Source: CANNDT01 sp945876205 (GTDB taxonomy: Bacteria > Acidobacteriota > Vicinamibacteria > Vicinamibacterales > UBA2999). Taken from it: a stretch of 64,000 nt of DNA. The stretch is taken from contig CANNDT010000004.1 of assembly GCA_947503365.1 (NCBI GenBank), positions 1-64,000 on the forward strand, read 5' to 3'. Within the stretch, counting starts at the first letter, position 1. Each line of letters opens with the position of its first letter. Positions 50,523 to 59,097 of the stretch are shown here, piece by piece. Under the pieces are notes generated by a model, which was given only the letters and a program-made list of their open reading frames with translations, was not told the DNA's origin and searched no databases. A program made the position numbers and the translations under genes.

Positions 50523-51809
50523 CTATCTTCGCCGAATCACGTCCAGGCCGTCCATGAACGGCCGCAGCGCCGGCGGCACCACCACCGACCCGTCCTCCTG
50601 CTGATAGTTCTCGAGGATCGCGATGAGCGTGCGGCCGACGGCCAGGCCGGAACCGTTCAGCGTATGAGCGAACTCCGCTTTACCGGTGCCGTCGGGACGG
50701 AACTTGATGTTCGCGCGGCGCGCCTGGAAGCCCTCGGTATTGCTGCAGGACGAGATCTCGCGATACGTCTGCTGGCTCGGCAGCCATACCTCGATGTCAT
50801 AGGTCTTCGCCGACGCGAAACCCATGTCACCGGTGCAGAGCAGCATGGTCCTGTAGGGCAGCTCGAGCCGCTGCAGCACTTCCTCCGCGTTCGACGTCAA
50901 CCGCTCGAGCTCGTCGTACGAGCGATCGGGGGTAGTGAACGCCATCAGCTCCACCTTGTCGAACTGATGCTGCCGGATCAAGCCGCGGACGTCGGAGCCG
51001 TACGATCCGGCCTCACTCCGGAAGCAGGGTGTGTAGGCGGTGTAGCGGATCGGCAGGTGGCGGCCGTCGACGATCTCGCCGCGGTGCATGTTCGTCAGCG
51101 GCACTTCCGCCGTCGGCACCATGTAGAGATCCCAGTCACCGGCGATCTTGAAGAGGTCCGCTTCGAACTTCGGCAGGTTCCCGGTGCCGGTCAGCGATGC
51201 GGTGTTGGCCATGAAGGGTGGTTCGACCTCGGTGTAGCCGTGCTCCTTCGTGTGGAGATCGAGCATGAAGTTGATCAGCGCCCGCGCCAGCCGCGCCCCG
51301 GCGCCGACCAGCACCGTGAACCGCGCCCCCGCGATCTTCGTGCCCCGCTCGAAGTCGATGATGCCGAGCGCCGGTCCCAGATCCCAATGCGCCTGTGGCT
51401 GGAAGCCCAGCTCGCGCGGCGTGCCGACGCGGCGCACCTCGACGTTGTCGGCGGCGCTCTTCCCCGCCGGGACGCTTGCGTGCGGCAGGTTCGGGATGGC
51501 GAGCAACCCACGGTTGCGCCGCTGCTCCAGCGCATCGAGCTCGACGCTGAGCTGCTTGATCTGCTGGCTGCGAAGACGATTCGCCTCCTGCACTGTCCCG
51601 ATCTCGAGACCCTGCCGGCGTGCGCGCGCGACCTCGTCACCGGAGGTGTTCTGTTCGCGCTTCAGCCCCTCGACCTCCGGGAGCAGCCGGCGGCGGCGAG
51701 ACTCCAGCGCCGCGAGTTCCTCGAGCTCGGCGGTCAAGTCGACGCCGCGATTGCGGAGTCCCGCGCGGACACTGTCGAGGTTGTCTCTGAGGAGGGCCGG
51801 ATCGAGCAT
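50523..51809 (-). CDS. serS: Seryl-tRNA synthetase
   Basis: 428-aa class II synthetase. N-terminal coiled-coil arm (about residues 28-100, RRRLLPEVEGLKREQN), motif 2 TPCFRSEAGSYGSDVRGLIR, serine-site MVPTAEVPLTN, motif 3 NGSGLAVGRTLIAILENYQ. Start placed at 51809 (MLDPALLRDNLDSV), the family's usual N-terminus. A TAAACT box lies 8 bases before it. Its tRNA substrate gene is immediately downstream. Confidence 0.95.
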   Translation of the reverse strand: MLDPALLRDNLDSVRAGLRNRGVDLTAELEELAALESRRRRLLPEVEGLKREQNTSGDEVARARRQGLEIGTVQEANRLRSQQIKQLSVELDALEQRRNRGLLAIPNLPHASVPAGKSAADNVEVRRVGTPRELGFQPQAHWDLGPALGIIDFERGTKIAGARFTVLVGAGARLARALINFMLDLHTKEHGYTEVEPPFMANTASLTGTGNLPKFEADLFKIAGDWDLYMVPTAEVPLTNMHRGEIVDGRHLPIRYTAYTPCFRSEAGSYGSDVRGLIRQHQFDKVELMAFTTPDRSYDELERLTSNAEEVLQRLELPYRTMLLCTGDMGFASAKTYDIEVWLPSQQTYREISSCSNTEGFQARRANIKFRPDGTGKAEFAHTLNGSGLAVGRTLIAILENYQQEDGSVVVPPALRPFMDGLDVIRRR

Positions 51810-51817
51810 AAGTGTTG

Positions 51818-51836
51818 AGTTTATCTGAGATACGAT
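51818..51836. promoter_or_regulatory. Divergent -10 boxes of serS and galU
   Basis: TAAACT on the reverse strand (51823-51818) is 8 bases from the serS ATG; TACGAT on the forward strand (51831-51836) is 7 bases from the galU ATG at 51844. The start codons are only 34 bases apart. Confidence 0.45.
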
Positions 51837-51843
51837 GGCTGGC

Positions 51844-52740
51844 ATGGACCGCCCGATCCGCAAGGCCGTCTTCCCCGCCGCCGGGCTCGGCACCCGGTTT
51901 CTCCCCGCCACCAAGGCCCAACCCAAGGAAATGCTGGTCCTCGTTGACAAGCCGGTCATTCAGTACGGGGTCGAGGAAGCGGTCCAGTCCGGCGTCGACA
52001 ACATCGTCATCGTCACCGGGCGCGGCAAGAATGCGATCGAGGACCATTTTGATGTGGCGGTCGAGCTCGAGAGCTACCTCGAACAGCGCGGTAAGGTGGC
52101 GCAGCTCGAGGAGATCCGCAATATCTCCCGCCTGATCAACGTCTCCTACGTGCGCCAGGGCGAGCCGCTCGGCCTTGGCCACGCGGTGCTCGTCACGAAG
52201 AATCTGATCGGCGACGAACCGTTCGCGGTCGTCCTGGGAGACGACGTGATCGACGCCGATCCGCCGGCGCTGAAACAGATGATCGACGTCTACCACCGGG
52301 TGGGCGGGCCGGTGCTGTGCGTTGAACGCGTGCCGGTTGAAGACGTCTCGAGCTACGGCATCGTCGCCATCGATGAGTCTGAGGAGCTCGGCCGCGGCGT
52401 CTACCGCGTCAAGGATCTGGTCGAAAAGCCGAAGCGCGACGAGGCGCCGTCGAACCTGGCGATCATCGGCCGCTACATCCTCACGCCCGATATCTTTCCG
52501 GCGCTCGAGGCGACGACCAACGACGGCGCGGGCGAGATCCAGCTCACCAACGGCCTGCGCCGTCTGTTGAAGGACCGCCCGATTTATGCGTGTGAGGTGG
52601 ATGGGGTCCGGCACGACACCGGCAACAAGCTCGGCTTTCTGAAGGCGATGGTCTACTTCGCCCTGCGGCGGCCGGATCTCTCGGAACCGTTCCGCCGCTA
52701 CCTCTCGACACTCGACTTGAAGGTCGGCGCCGACGTCTAG
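51844..52740 (+). CDS. galU: UTP-glucose-1-phosphate uridylyltransferase
   Basis: 298-aa nucleotidyltransferase making UDP-glucose. N-terminal VFPAAGLGTRFLPATKAQPK nucleotide loop with catalytic Arg/Lys, VVLGDDVIDADPPALKQM with the metal Asp, LVEKPKRDEAPSNLAIIGRY, and GNKLGFLKAMVYFAL at the C-terminus. ATG 51844 preferred over an ATG nine bases earlier because of its spacing to the TACGAT box. Supplies envelope polysaccharide synthesis. Confidence 0.93.
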   Translation: MDRPIRKAVFPAAGLGTRFLPATKAQPKEMLVLVDKPVIQYGVEEAVQSGVDNIVIVTGRGKNAIEDHFDVAVELESYLEQRGKVAQLEEIRNISRLINVSYVRQGEPLGLGHAVLVTKNLIGDEPFAVVLGDDVIDADPPALKQMIDVYHRVGGPVLCVERVPVEDVSSYGIVAIDESEELGRGVYRVKDLVEKPKRDEAPSNLAIIGRYILTPDIFPALEATTNDGAGEIQLTNGLRRLLKDRPIYACEVDGVRHDTGNKLGFLKAMVYFALRRPDLSEPFRRYLSTLDLKVGADV

Positions 52741-52743
52741 GCT

Positions 52744-53136
52744 CTATTCCTTGGCGGCTGGCTTGGCCGAAGGGGTGCTGTCGGTCTTGCTCGCGGTGTC
52801 GCTCTTGGTTGTCTCGCTCTTCCCTGAGTCGCCTTTGCCGGAATCGCTTTTCGCGGCGTCAGTTTTCGCAGCGTCGGTTTTCGCAGCGTCGCCACTCGCC
52901 GCCGAATCGCTTTTCGCGGTCTTCTCGCTCCCACCCGCGTCAACGGTCCCTTTCTTCGCGTAGTCGGTGATGTAGAACCCAGATCCCTTGAACTGGATCG
53001 CCGGCGATGACAGCAGGCGCCGCACCGGCCCCTTGCCGCACTTGCGGCACACCTCGACGGCCGCATCAGAAAATGACTTCTGGATGACCTCGAACCGCTG
53101 GCCGCACGCCTCGCACTCGTACTCATAGAGGGGCAC
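52744..53136 (-). CDS. FmdB-family zinc ribbon protein with repeat tail
   Basis: 130-aa protein. Residues 1-70 are a FmdB/CxxC_CXXC_SSSS regulator-type zinc ribbon: PLYEYECEACGQRFE, CRKCGKGPVRRLLS, AIQFKGSGFYITDYAKKG. The tail (about residues 72-130) is low complexity Ala-Lys-Ser/Thr-Asp, with AAKTDAAKTDAAKSD encoded by 15-bp tandem units. GTG start at 53136 gives the canonical N-terminus. Function unknown. Convergent with galU. Confidence 0.82.
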   Translation of the reverse strand: MPLYEYECEACGQRFEVIQKSFSDAAVEVCRKCGKGPVRRLLSSPAIQFKGSGFYITDYAKKGTVDAGGSEKTAKSDSAASGDAAKTDAAKTDAAKSDSGKGDSGKSETTKSDTASKTDSTPSAKPAAKE

Positions 53137-53140
53137 GTGA

Positions 53141-54799
53141 CTACTCCAGCACCGCGTCCGCGTTGTCACCGAGCAGGAGCTGGCGGTGCGCCCAGAAGGG
53201 GGCGCTCCCCTGCTGCAGCACCGCATCGTGGAACGTCTTGAGCGAGAACTTCCCGCTCTGGCGTTCCTTGTAGTCGTTGCGAAGTTTCAGCATCATCAGC
53301 TTCCCTGCCGAGTAGACCAGATAGGTCGGATCGAATGTGCCGCGCTCGGCTTCCCGGCGCGCGGTGGCTTCCTCGAGGAACGCCTCGTCTCTGAAGAACC
53401 GCATCCCCTGCTCCACCGACAGGTCTTCGCAGTGCAGACGGATACAGACGATGAAGCGCGCAAGGCGGACGAGCGCTTCCCCCAGTTGCCCGAGCTTGAG
53501 CGTGGCATCGCCGCGGTGGAAGCCGGCTTCGATCATCATGTGCTCGCAGTAGTGCGCCCACCCTTCGACGAAGGACGCTGGTGCGAAGAAGATCGACTTG
53601 CGGGTCTTCGACTCGACCTTCCGCAGGTGCTGATAGTGGAGGAAATGCCCGGGGAACACCTCGTGAATCGAGATGTTCCAGAGGGTCGGCAGGTTGAAGT
53701 CGCGCAGGTGCTCCTTCTGCCGCTCCGCCGGCCAGCTCCGATCGGCGTCGGTGAGATAGTAGTAGGCGCGGCGCGGCTTTGCTTCGAAGGGCCCTGGCGT
53801 CCACATGCTGGCGGAGGCCCAGCGATAGAAATCCGGTGAGGGCGCCACCACCACTGGCTCGCCATCGGGAATCGACACGATCGCCTGACGCTGGAGAAAC
53901 TCCTCGAGTTCCTTCACCTGCGCCTGCGCGGTCTTCACGAGTTCGCCGGTCGCGGGCTGCTGCTCCTTCATGGCGCGCCAGGCCGCCATCGGATCGGCGC
54001 CATTCATCTTGCCGGCGACCGATCGGAACTCCTCCTGCACCAGGTGCAACTCGCGCTCGGCGATGGCGAGCAGGCGGTCGGCGCTGAGGGAAAGTCCCTC
54101 GTCCAGCTTCAGCTTGCGCTCGAACTTCTCGCGACCGAGACGGAACGACGCCTTCGCGCGCGGCGCGAGGTCGGTTTCGAGAAACTCGATATAGCCCTTG
54201 ATGGCCGCGGCGGCTTCGGTCGATGTGTCGGCGAGGTCGCCGAGGATGTGCAGGTCGTCGAGTGAGGAAAAGGCGCGCGGCAGATCGGACTCGATGAACT
54301 TCAGCGCCCCCCGCCACGTTTCGAGGCCGACCTTGACGAAGATGCCAGGGCACTCCTTGACGTTGTCGCGCGCGGCCTGCACCAGCCGCGGCACCTGCCG
54401 AAGCTTCGAGGCGACGCGGCGGGCCCGCTCCGCTTCCGGCGCGTAGGCAAAGAGCGCCTGCGTCGCGAGGCTGGTGCCGATGATCTCGGCGTAGAGCTGC
54501 GGGCTGCGCTCCGCCGGACGGATCTGCTCGAGGTCGAACATCCGCCCTTCGACATCGGCCGCCAGAATCCCGTGGTCGACGCGGTCGGACGGGGAGAGGT
54601 GCTGCGAATCGATCTGGTGAAGCCGACGCGAAAAACCCGCCAGTGCCCGTACGTGGGCATCGGTCGCCGTCCGGCTCAGATCCTCCAGCAGGTCGTCATG
54701 CAGGTGGACGCCGTCCAGGCTGGCGTTACTCGGGTGCACCTCGTGGAGGTACGCGAGATAGTCGTCGACGAAATGGGGAAAGGGCTCCGATGGGTGCAT
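53141..54799 (-). CDS. DUF885 family protein (putative metallopeptidase)
   Basis: 552-aa protein of the DUF885 family. It has an HEXXH-like site in NISIHEVFPGHFLHYQHLRK near residue 375 and a downstream E in FVEGWAHYCEHMMIE near residue 410, consistent with a gluzincin-type zinc centre. No signal peptide seen, so cytoplasmic. Start chosen at ATG 54799 (MHPSEPFPHFVDDY), 18 codons inside a longer TTG frame, because the family similarity begins there and the likely -10 (TACTAT) would leave the TTG untranscribed. Substrate unknown. Confidence 0.85.
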   Translation of the reverse strand: MHPSEPFPHFVDDYLAYLHEVHPSNASLDGVHLHDDLLEDLSRTATDAHVRALAGFSRRLHQIDSQHLSPSDRVDHGILAADVEGRMFDLEQIRPAERSPQLYAEIIGTSLATQALFAYAPEAERARRVASKLRQVPRLVQAARDNVKECPGIFVKVGLETWRGALKFIESDLPRAFSSLDDLHILGDLADTSTEAAAAIKGYIEFLETDLAPRAKASFRLGREKFERKLKLDEGLSLSADRLLAIAERELHLVQEEFRSVAGKMNGADPMAAWRAMKEQQPATGELVKTAQAQVKELEEFLQRQAIVSIPDGEPVVVAPSPDFYRWASASMWTPGPFEAKPRRAYYYLTDADRSWPAERQKEHLRDFNLPTLWNISIHEVFPGHFLHYQHLRKVESKTRKSIFFAPASFVEGWAHYCEHMMIEAGFHRGDATLKLGQLGEALVRLARFIVCIRLHCEDLSVEQGMRFFRDEAFLEEATARREAERGTFDPTYLVYSAGKLMMLKLRNDYKERQSGKFSLKTFHDAVLQQGSAPFWAHRQLLLGDNADAVLE

Positions 54800-54852
54800 G
54801 CGACTGTCATGGCGGCGCTCTGTCTCGTCTGTCGGTGAGCGCGCATCCCGCA

Positions 54853-54862
54853 ATAGTACAAT
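54853..54862. promoter_or_regulatory. Overlapping divergent -10 boxes
   Basis: AATAGTACAATAA carries TACAAT on the forward strand (54857-54862, 14 bases before the rsmI ATG) and TACTAT on the reverse strand (54858-54853, towards the DUF885 gene). The two promoters cannot be occupied at once. Confidence 0.5.
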
Positions 54863-54876
54863 AACCGCCCCTGCGA

Positions 54877-55722
54877 ATGACCGGCACGCTGTTCCTCGTC
54901 GCCACGCCGATCGGGAACCTCGAGGACATCACCCTGCGCGCCCTGCGCGTGCTGCGCGAGGTGGACGTCATCGCCGCCGAGGACACCCGACGGACGAGCC
55001 GGCTGCTGGCTCATCACGGGATCGACACGCCGAGCGTCAGCTTTCACGAGCACAACGCCCGGAATCGCGTGCCGCAACTGCTCAGTCGTCTGGAGCGGGG
55101 CGAGCGGGTGGCGGTGGTGAGTGACGCCGGAACCCCTTCGATTTCCGACCCGGGTCTGGAACTTGTTCAGGCCTGTATCGAGAAGCGGATTGCCGTCGAC
55201 CCAATCCCGGGTCCAAGCGCACCGCTGGCTGCCGTCGTCGGCTCAGGTTTCCCTTTGATTCCTTGGACTATTTTCGGTTTCGCACCAAATAGGTCAAAAG
55301 ATAGAAAAAGATGGCTGTCGGAGCTGGCGAGGATCCCTCACACGGTCTGTTTCTTTGAGGCTCCGCACAGGGTGAGGGTGACGTTGACCGAGGCAGTCGA
55401 TGTGTTGGGTGAAAGACCAATCGTGGTGGCTCGCGAACTCACTAAGGTCCATCAAGAGTTCCTCAGGGGCACCGCGAAGGAACTCGCGAACGCTCTGATC
55501 GCTCCCAAAGGCGAGTTTACGGTCGTCGTCGGACCGGCGCTAGTGCCAGAAATTCAGTCAGACCCTGCGCCAGATCGTGTTCTGGCTGATGAGTTTTGGC
55601 TTATAACCAATAATGGCGAGGTGGCAAGAAGAGATGCGATCAGCCAAGTTGCCAAGCGGCACAATCGACCTGCCAGAGACGTGTATGCGGCCGTCGAGCG
55701 CCTTAAGTCATCTGTTGAATGA
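54877..55722 (+). CDS. rsmI: 16S rRNA (cytidine-1402-2'-O)-methyltransferase, compositionally mosaic
   Basis: 281-aa tetrapyrrole-methylase-fold enzyme. LFLVATPIGNLEDITLRALR at the N-terminus, AEDTRRTSRLLAHHGI, VVSDAGTPSISDPG (SAM site), PIPGPSAPLAAVVGSG and FFEAPHRVRVTL. From about 55225 to the stop the DNA changes: many AGA/AGG, ATA, TTT and AAA codons (for example AATAGGTCAAAAGATAGAAA) and clearly lower GC than the first half, while the protein remains a normal RsmI. This suggests the 3' half came in by recombination. Stop overlaps glmU. Confidence 0.93.
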   Translation: MTGTLFLVATPIGNLEDITLRALRVLREVDVIAAEDTRRTSRLLAHHGIDTPSVSFHEHNARNRVPQLLSRLERGERVAVVSDAGTPSISDPGLELVQACIEKRIAVDPIPGPSAPLAAVVGSGFPLIPWTIFGFAPNRSKDRKRWLSELARIPHTVCFFEAPHRVRVTLTEAVDVLGERPIVVARELTKVHQEFLRGTAKELANALIAPKGEFTVVVGPALVPEIQSDPAPDRVLADEFWLITNNGEVARRDAISQVAKRHNRPARDVYAAVERLKSSVE

Positions 55723-57122
55723 CCAATAACGAGGTGCATGTCGTAGTCCTGGCGGCTGGCCAGGGGACGCGGATGAAGTCAGCGCTGCCAAAGGTGCTGC
55801 ATCCAATCGCCGGCCGTTCTCTGATCGAGCACGTGCTTCGCACGGCCCGGACGGTGTCGCCGGCATCGATCACGCTCGTCGTGGGACACAAGGCGGAGAT
55901 GGTGCGAAGCCACCTGGCCACCCAGCCCGACCTTCAGTTTGCGCTTCAGGATCCCCAGCTTGGAACGGCCCACGCCGTTCAGCAGGCCGAGCCGGCGCTG
56001 ATGGGGCGCACGGGCACCCTGGTGCTGCTCTCCGGCGACGTTCCGCTGCTGACCCCATCCACGCTCACGAGGCTCCTGACCGCCCATTCTGCGGCCAGTG
56101 CGGCCGCGACCGTCATAACCGCGGTGGTCGAACGCCCTTACGGCTACGGACGCATCGTCCGGCACGACGGCCGGATCGCACGCATCGTCGAAGAGCGCGA
56201 CGCCACGCCGGACGAACGCAGGATCCACGAAATTAACAGCGGCATCTACGCCTTTGACCTGGCGACCTTATTCGAGGCGCTGCGCGCGGTCGCCTCGCAG
56301 AATGCCCAGGGCGAGTACTACCTCACCGATCTGGTGGGAATCTACCGGCGCCGCAAGCTGCCAGTCGAAACACTGGTCGTCGACAACCCTCAGGAGATCC
56401 GCGGCATCAACAGCCGGACGGAACTCGCGGAAGTGAGTAGGATCGTGAGACAGACCAAGAACGAGGAGTTGATGGCCGCCGGGGTCACCATTGTCGACCC
56501 GGCGACGACCTACATCGACCCGGACGTCGAGATCGGTGCGGACACGGTGATACACCCGGGTGTGGTGATCGAGGGACACACGCGCATCGGGGCCGCCTGC
56601 GAGATCCAGGCGCACGTCCGCATCTGCGATTCGGAAATCGCCGATCGGGTCACGATCAACAACTTCTGCCTCATCGTTGGTGCGCGGGTTGCAGATGGGG
56701 TGTCGGTTGGCCCCTTCGCCCACCTTCGTCCGGAGACGAACGTGGGCGCCGGAGCGAAGATCGGCAATTTCGTGGAGTTGAAGAAGACGACGCTTGGTGC
56801 AGGATCCAAGGCCAGCCATCTGAGCTACCTCGGCGATGCGACCATCGGCGCCAACGTCAACATCGGCGCCGGCACTATCACGTGCAACTACGACGGAGAA
56901 AAAAAGCACGAGACGGTGATTGAAGACGGCGTCTTCATCGGCAGCGACTCGCAGTTGATCGCCCCCGTGCGTGTGGGGAAGGGCGCCTACGTCGCCGCCG
57001 GCTCGTCGATCACCGGGGATGTCCCCGCCGGCTCACTGGGCATCGCCCGCGGGCGCCAGACGAACGTCGAGGGGTGGGTGGCTCGCAAGAAGAAAGCTCA
57101 GGGCTTAGGCCCCAAGCCCTGA
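55719..57122 (+). CDS. glmU: Bifunctional GlcNAc-1-P uridyltransferase/glucosamine-1-P acetyltransferase
   Basis: 467-aa enzyme making UDP-GlcNAc. N-terminal pyrophosphorylase: VVVLAAGQGTRMKSALPKVLH, LLSGDVPLLTP (metal Asp), INSGIYAFDL. C-terminal left-handed beta helix from about residue 250 with hexapeptide repeats and acetyltransferase residues in GNFVELKKT, SHLSYLGDATIG and TCNYDGEKKHETVI. Start overlaps rsmI by ATGA; glmS follows after 11 bases, making a biosynthetic operon. Confidence 0.95.
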   Translation: MTNNEVHVVVLAAGQGTRMKSALPKVLHPIAGRSLIEHVLRTARTVSPASITLVVGHKAEMVRSHLATQPDLQFALQDPQLGTAHAVQQAEPALMGRTGTLVLLSGDVPLLTPSTLTRLLTAHSAASAAATVITAVVERPYGYGRIVRHDGRIARIVEERDATPDERRIHEINSGIYAFDLATLFEALRAVASQNAQGEYYLTDLVGIYRRRKLPVETLVVDNPQEIRGINSRTELAEVSRIVRQTKNEELMAAGVTIVDPATTYIDPDVEIGADTVIHPGVVIEGHTRIGAACEIQAHVRICDSEIADRVTINNFCLIVGARVADGVSVGPFAHLRPETNVGAGAKIGNFVELKKTTLGAGSKASHLSYLGDATIGANVNIGAGTITCNYDGEKKHETVIEDGVFIGSDSQLIAPVRVGKGAYVAAGSSITGDVPAGSLGIARGRQTNVEGWVARKKKAQGLGPKP

Positions 57123-57133
57123 GGCCTGTATTT

Positions 57134-58978
57134 ATGTGCGGAATCATCGGCTACATCGGCTCCAAGCCCGTCGTCCAAGTCCTGATCGAAGGGTTGCGAC
57201 GAATGGAGTATCGCGGCTACGACTCCGCGGGCGTGGCGCTGGTCAGCCCCGAGGGGATCGCGGTGCGCCGATCGGCGGGGAAGCTCATCAACCTCGAGAA
57301 CGCGGTCCGCGATGAGCCGGTCGATGGCCTGTACGGCATCGGCCACACGCGCTGGGCGACGCACGGCCGGCCGACGGAGGAGAACGCCCACCCGCACCGC
57401 GACTGCACCGGCCGCATTGTCGTCGTGCACAACGGCATCATCGAGAACTACCTGGAACTGAAGAAAGAGCTTCAGCAACAGGGGCATGTGTTCAAGACCG
57501 AAACCGACACCGAAATCGTCGCGCATCTCGTCGAGCGGGAGACGAAGACGGACGGCCTCGAGAACGCCGTGCGCCGTGCCCTGACGCTGATGCGCGGGAT
57601 GTTTGCGCTGGTACTGGTGTCGGTCGATGATCCGGAGAAGATCGTCGCCGTCCGCAATGGCCCGCCGATCGTCATCGGTCTCGGCAAGGATGAATTCTTT
57701 GTCGCGTCCGACGTCCCCGCCATCCTGGCGCACACCCGCGACGTCGTCTTTCTCGGCGACGAGGAGATGGCGATCATCACCCGCTCCGGCGTCGAATTCA
57801 CCGACTACCAGGGGAAGGCGGTGTCCAAGACGACGCAGCGCGTGCTGTGGGACCCGATCGCCGCAGAGAAAGGGGGCCACAAGCACTTCATGCTCAAGGA
57901 GATCTATGAGCAGCCCAGTGCGGCCCGCGACACGATTCTCGGCCGCGTCTCGCTGGAACGTGGACAGATCTTTCTGCCCGACCTGAGCATCTCTCCGGAC
58001 GCGTTCAGGGCGCTGCAGAAGGTCACCATCGTCGCGTGCGGCACGTCGTGGCACGCCGGTCTTGTCGGCAAGTACCTGATCGAGGCGCTCGCCAGGGTGC
58101 CCGTCGAGGTCGACTACGGCTCCGAGTACCGCTACCGCAACCCGATCCTCGCGAAGAATGAACTGACGGTTGTCATCACGCAGTCCGGCGAGACGGCCGA
58201 CACGCTTGCGGCCCTTCGGGAAGCCAAGCGCAAGGGCGCCAGCAGCGTCGCCATCTGCAACGTCGTCGGCAGCATGGCCACGCGGGAAGCCGACGGGACG
58301 GTCTATACCCATGCCGGCCCAGAGATCGGGGTCGCCTCGACCAAGGCCTTCACCTCGCAGCTGGTCGCACTGCAGTTGCTCGCGCTCTACATGGCCCAGG
58401 TGCGCGAGACGCTCACGAAGACCGAGATTCGCGGCCACATCGAAGAGCTCCTGCAGCTGCCGCAGGTCATCGAGCAGGCGATCAAAGCGTCGGCAGCGGT
58501 GGAGCGCGTCGCGGAGAAGTTCTACAACCGCACCGATTTTCTGTTCCTCGGCCGCGGCATCAACTATCCGATCGCGCTCGAGGGCGCGCTGAAGCTGAAA
58601 GAGATCTCCTATATCCACGCCGAGGGGTACCCGGCGGGCGAGATGAAGCACGGCCCGATCGCGCTGATCGACGAAAAGATGCCGGTCGTGGCGATTGCGC
58701 CCAACGATCATGTCTTCGAGAAGATGATCGGCAACGTGCAGGAAGCCAAGGCGCGCGGTGGGGCAGTGATCGCGATTACGACGGAGGGCGATCCGCGCAT
58801 GGCGGGGGTGCTCGACACCGCCAACGATGTGATCCTGCCGATGCCGGCGACGACGCCGCTCCTCACGCCCGTTGTGATGACGATCCCGTTGCAACTGCTC
58901 GCGTATCACATCGCCGTGCGGCGCGGCTGCGACGTCGATCAGCCGCGCAACCTCGCGAAGTCGGTGACCGTCGAGTAG
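57134..58978 (+). CDS. glmS: Glutamine-fructose-6-phosphate aminotransferase (isomerizing)
   Basis: 614-aa enzyme converting fructose 6-phosphate and glutamine to glucosamine 6-phosphate. The mature N-terminus MCGIIGYIG exposes the catalytic Cys; glutaminase residues in HTRWATHGRPTEENAHPH; two SIS domains (ACGTSWHAGLVGKYLIEAL, QSGETADTLAALREAK; GRGINYPIALEGALKLKEIS); ends with DVDQPRNLAKSVTVE. Feeds GlmU two genes away via GlmM (absent here). Confidence 0.97.
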   Translation: MCGIIGYIGSKPVVQVLIEGLRRMEYRGYDSAGVALVSPEGIAVRRSAGKLINLENAVRDEPVDGLYGIGHTRWATHGRPTEENAHPHRDCTGRIVVVHNGIIENYLELKKELQQQGHVFKTETDTEIVAHLVERETKTDGLENAVRRALTLMRGMFALVLVSVDDPEKIVAVRNGPPIVIGLGKDEFFVASDVPAILAHTRDVVFLGDEEMAIITRSGVEFTDYQGKAVSKTTQRVLWDPIAAEKGGHKHFMLKEIYEQPSAARDTILGRVSLERGQIFLPDLSISPDAFRALQKVTIVACGTSWHAGLVGKYLIEALARVPVEVDYGSEYRYRNPILAKNELTVVITQSGETADTLAALREAKRKGASSVAICNVVGSMATREADGTVYTHAGPEIGVASTKAFTSQLVALQLLALYMAQVRETLTKTEIRGHIEELLQLPQVIEQAIKASAAVERVAEKFYNRTDFLFLGRGINYPIALEGALKLKEISYIHAEGYPAGEMKHGPIALIDEKMPVVAIAPNDHVFEKMIGNVQEAKARGGAVIAITTEGDPRMAGVLDTANDVILPMPATTPLLTPVVMTIPLQLLAYHIAVRRGCDVDQPRNLAKSVTVE

Positions 58979-59089
58979 GCCGGCTGAAGCCGGCCTCCAC
59001 GTGCGATCCTGCGTACGAAGATCCTGCGTACGTTGATCCTGCGTACGAAGATTCTGCGTACGTAGGGGCCGACTTCAGTCGGCCCTACA
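58978..59089 (+). repeat. Two REP-like palindromes enclosing four 15-bp tandem repeats
   Basis: GGCCGGCTGAAGCCGGCC (58978-58995) and GGCCGACTTCAGTCGGCC (59068-59085 region) flank four units of GATCCTGCGTACGNN (59005-59019, 59020-59034, 59035-59049, 59050-59064). Each unit carries the palindrome CGTACG. The array begins at the glmS stop and ends at the pcrA -10 box. Confidence 0.85.
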
Positions 59090-59091
59090 AT
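59086..59091 (+). promoter_or_regulatory. -10 box of leaderless type before pcrA
   Basis: TACAAT ends 6 bases before the TTG at 59098. It overlaps the right flank (CCCTACAA) of the palindrome. Confidence 0.5.
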
Positions 59092-59097
59092 GGAGGC

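Noticed and set aside
59005..59064. Possible CRISPR array (four short direct repeats)
   Set aside because: The units are contiguous 15-mers with no unique spacers and no cas genes nearby; a simple tandem repeat.
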